Assembly (NCBI GenBank): GCA_030667105.1
Contig: DAOUWN010000120.1
Coordinates: 1-6,744, forward strand
Source of the DNA: Deltaproteobacteria bacterium
GTDB lineage: Bacteria; Desulfobacterota; Desulfobacteria; C00003060
DNA length: 6,744 bases
Direction: 5' to 3'
Within the stretch, counting starts at the first letter, position 1, and every line of letters begins with the position of its first letter. Position numbers and translations under genes: made by a program. Below the pieces are notes generated by a model, which worked only from the letters and a program-made list of their open reading frames with translations, was not told the DNA's origin and made no database searches. Shown piece after piece: positions 6,028-6,744 of the stretch.

Positions 6028-6047
6028 AAATCGCGAAGCGATTTCAT
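6025..6047 (+). repeat. Palindromic repeat, copy 3, next to the rplY ribosome-binding site
   Basis: ATGAAATCGC (6025-6034) and GCGATTTCAT (6038-6047) form a perfect 10-bp stem around loop GAA, the most regular of the three copies. The 3' arm ends at the base before the GGAGG of rplY (6048-6052). Its core is the reverse complement of copy 2, so the two copies could also pair with each other across the 67 bp between their cores (5962-6028). Confidence 0.75.
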
Positions 6048-6061
6048 GGAGGAAGGCATAA

Positions 6062-6718
6062 TTGGAAACATTTCAGCTTGAAGCAAGTCAACGTAAAAGC
6101 ACCGGCAAGGGCCAGGCGCGGGCGCTCAGGCGGCAAGGCCTGATTCCGGCCGTCCTGTACGGCCCTAAGATTGAATCGATGCTCCTGACCATATCAGACT
6201 TCGACCTTGGCAAGATCTACAAGGAAAGCGGGGGCCAACACACTATCCTGAATTTGGTCATCAAGAACGGGGGCACGCAGAATAGAACGGCCATGATAAA
6301 AGATATGCAGACTGCTCCTGTAACCAGGCAGTGTCTTCATGTCGACTTTTATGAAATATCCCTGGATCAGGAAATTACGTTAAAGGTCCCGGTTGAGCTC
6401 ACCGGAAAATCCCAAGGCGTCGAGCGCGGAGGTTTTCTACAACTGGTTCGCCATGGATTGGAGATTTCCTGCCTGCCTGCGGATATTCCGGACAAGATTA
6501 GCATTGATGTGTCCGATCTCGACATTGGGGATTCCGTGCACGTGGAGGATATTGATCTGGGAGAAAAGGTCAAACTTATTTTTGATACCAATTTTACCGT
6601 GGCCACGGTTGTAGCGCCTACTGTGGAAGAGGAAGAGGTCCCAGAAGAAGAACTCGAAGAAGCTGAAGAGGCCCCAGACGAGGAAGCCAAAACTGCCGAA
6701 GAAGGGGCTGACAAGTAG
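6062..6718 (+). CDS. rplY: Ribosomal protein bL25, long (TL5/Ctc) form with acidic tail
   Basis: Binds 5S rRNA in the large ribosomal subunit. The 218 residues comprise an N-terminal L25 domain (about 4-93; GKGQARALRRQGLIPAVLYG at 16-35, CLHVDFYEIS at 91-100), a TL5-type C-terminal beta domain (about 101-186; VPVELTGKSQGVERGG at 109-124), and a Glu/Asp-rich tail (187-218). The start is TTG at 6062, supported by GGAGG at 6048-6052 (9-nt spacing, with a second AAGG at 6053-6056) and by the expected opening of the L25 domain. It lies downstream of prs in the same direction with a 115-bp gap containing two hairpins, one of which touches the ribosome-binding site. Association of L25 with prs and pth is common in bacteria. 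Confidence 0.95.
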   Translation: METFQLEASQRKSTGKGQARALRRQGLIPAVLYGPKIESMLLTISDFDLGKIYKESGGQHTILNLVIKNGGTQNRTAMIKDMQTAPVTRQCLHVDFYEISLDQEITLKVPVELTGKSQGVERGGFLQLVRHGLEISCLPADIPDKISIDVSDLDIGDSVHVEDIDLGEKVKLIFDTNFTVATVVAPTVEEEEVPEEELEEAEEAPDEEAKTAEEGADK

Positions 6719-6725
6719 AGGCTAA

Positions 6726-6744
6726 ATGCCGGATGATCGGGTTC
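6726..6744 (+). CDS. Possible start of the next gene (5' end only), by context perhaps peptidyl-tRNA hydrolase
   Basis: Seven bases after the rplY stop an ATG opens MPDDRV and runs off the right edge. AGAGG at 6717-6721, overlapping the rplY stop codon, could serve as its ribosome-binding site with 4-nt spacing. In many bacteria pth follows rplY, and Pth usually opens with a few residues before L-I-V-G-L-G-N-P-G, so six such residues do not conflict. The sequence itself is too short to identify the product. Confidence 0.4.

Noticed and set aside
4944..6047. Three similar palindromes considered as a CRISPR-like or tandem array
   Set aside because: Copies are hundreds of bases apart, in mixed orientation, without regular spacers; they are dispersed palindromes.
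6046..6081. ATG at 6046 as an alternative start for rplY
   Set aside because: It is out of frame with the L25 reading frame and meets a stop after about eleven codons; TTG at 6062 has the better-placed GGAGG and gives the family N-terminus.
6367..6714. Serine-rich minus-strand open frame opposite rplY
   Set aside because: The Ser runs are the antisense of the GAA/GAG acidic tail of bL25; there is no independent support.

Overview
The window is a stretch of bacterial housekeeping chromosome of moderate GC. The gene families and their order point to Desulfobacterota (the former Deltaproteobacteria). The main clues are the block ispE / tRNA-Gln / prs / rplY, a DUF1844 gene next to a Do-type protease, and a long-form SerA. 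The lineage is inferred from gene content and has not been tested by a search.

Left part (1-1773). The first codons of a minus-strand gene, probably serC, leave the left edge. They face serA across a 164-bp divergent intergenic region. Both genes have a TTGACA -35 box, and these two boxes are the arms of a perfect 10-bp inverted repeat. Together the genes would supply the first two steps of phosphorylated serine biosynthesis.

Middle (1774-3961). After a 229-bp gap holding a good sigma-70-type promoter and a possibly folded leader comes a two-gene unit. It encodes a small cytoplasmic DUF1844 protein and a membrane-anchored or secreted DegP/DegQ/MucD-type serine protease with two PDZ domains. 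A hairpin with a short T tail follows the protease gene.

Right part (3962-6744). IspE (isoprenoid MEP pathway), a complete tRNA-Gln(UUG), PRPP synthetase and ribosomal protein bL25 with an acidic tail lie in one direction with short gaps and no clear terminator between them. The last 19 bases look like the start of another gene, by context possibly pth. Three copies of a small palindrome with core AATCGC/GCGATT sit in the non-coding joints of this block: after the tRNA, over the prs stop codon, and directly before the rplY ribosome-binding site.

I see no CRISPR array, transposase, phage gene, toxin-antitoxin pair or defence system, and nothing that amounts to a new multi-gene system. The points most worth a second look are the palindromic repeat family, the symmetric divergent serC/serA promoter, and the DUF1844-protease pairing.
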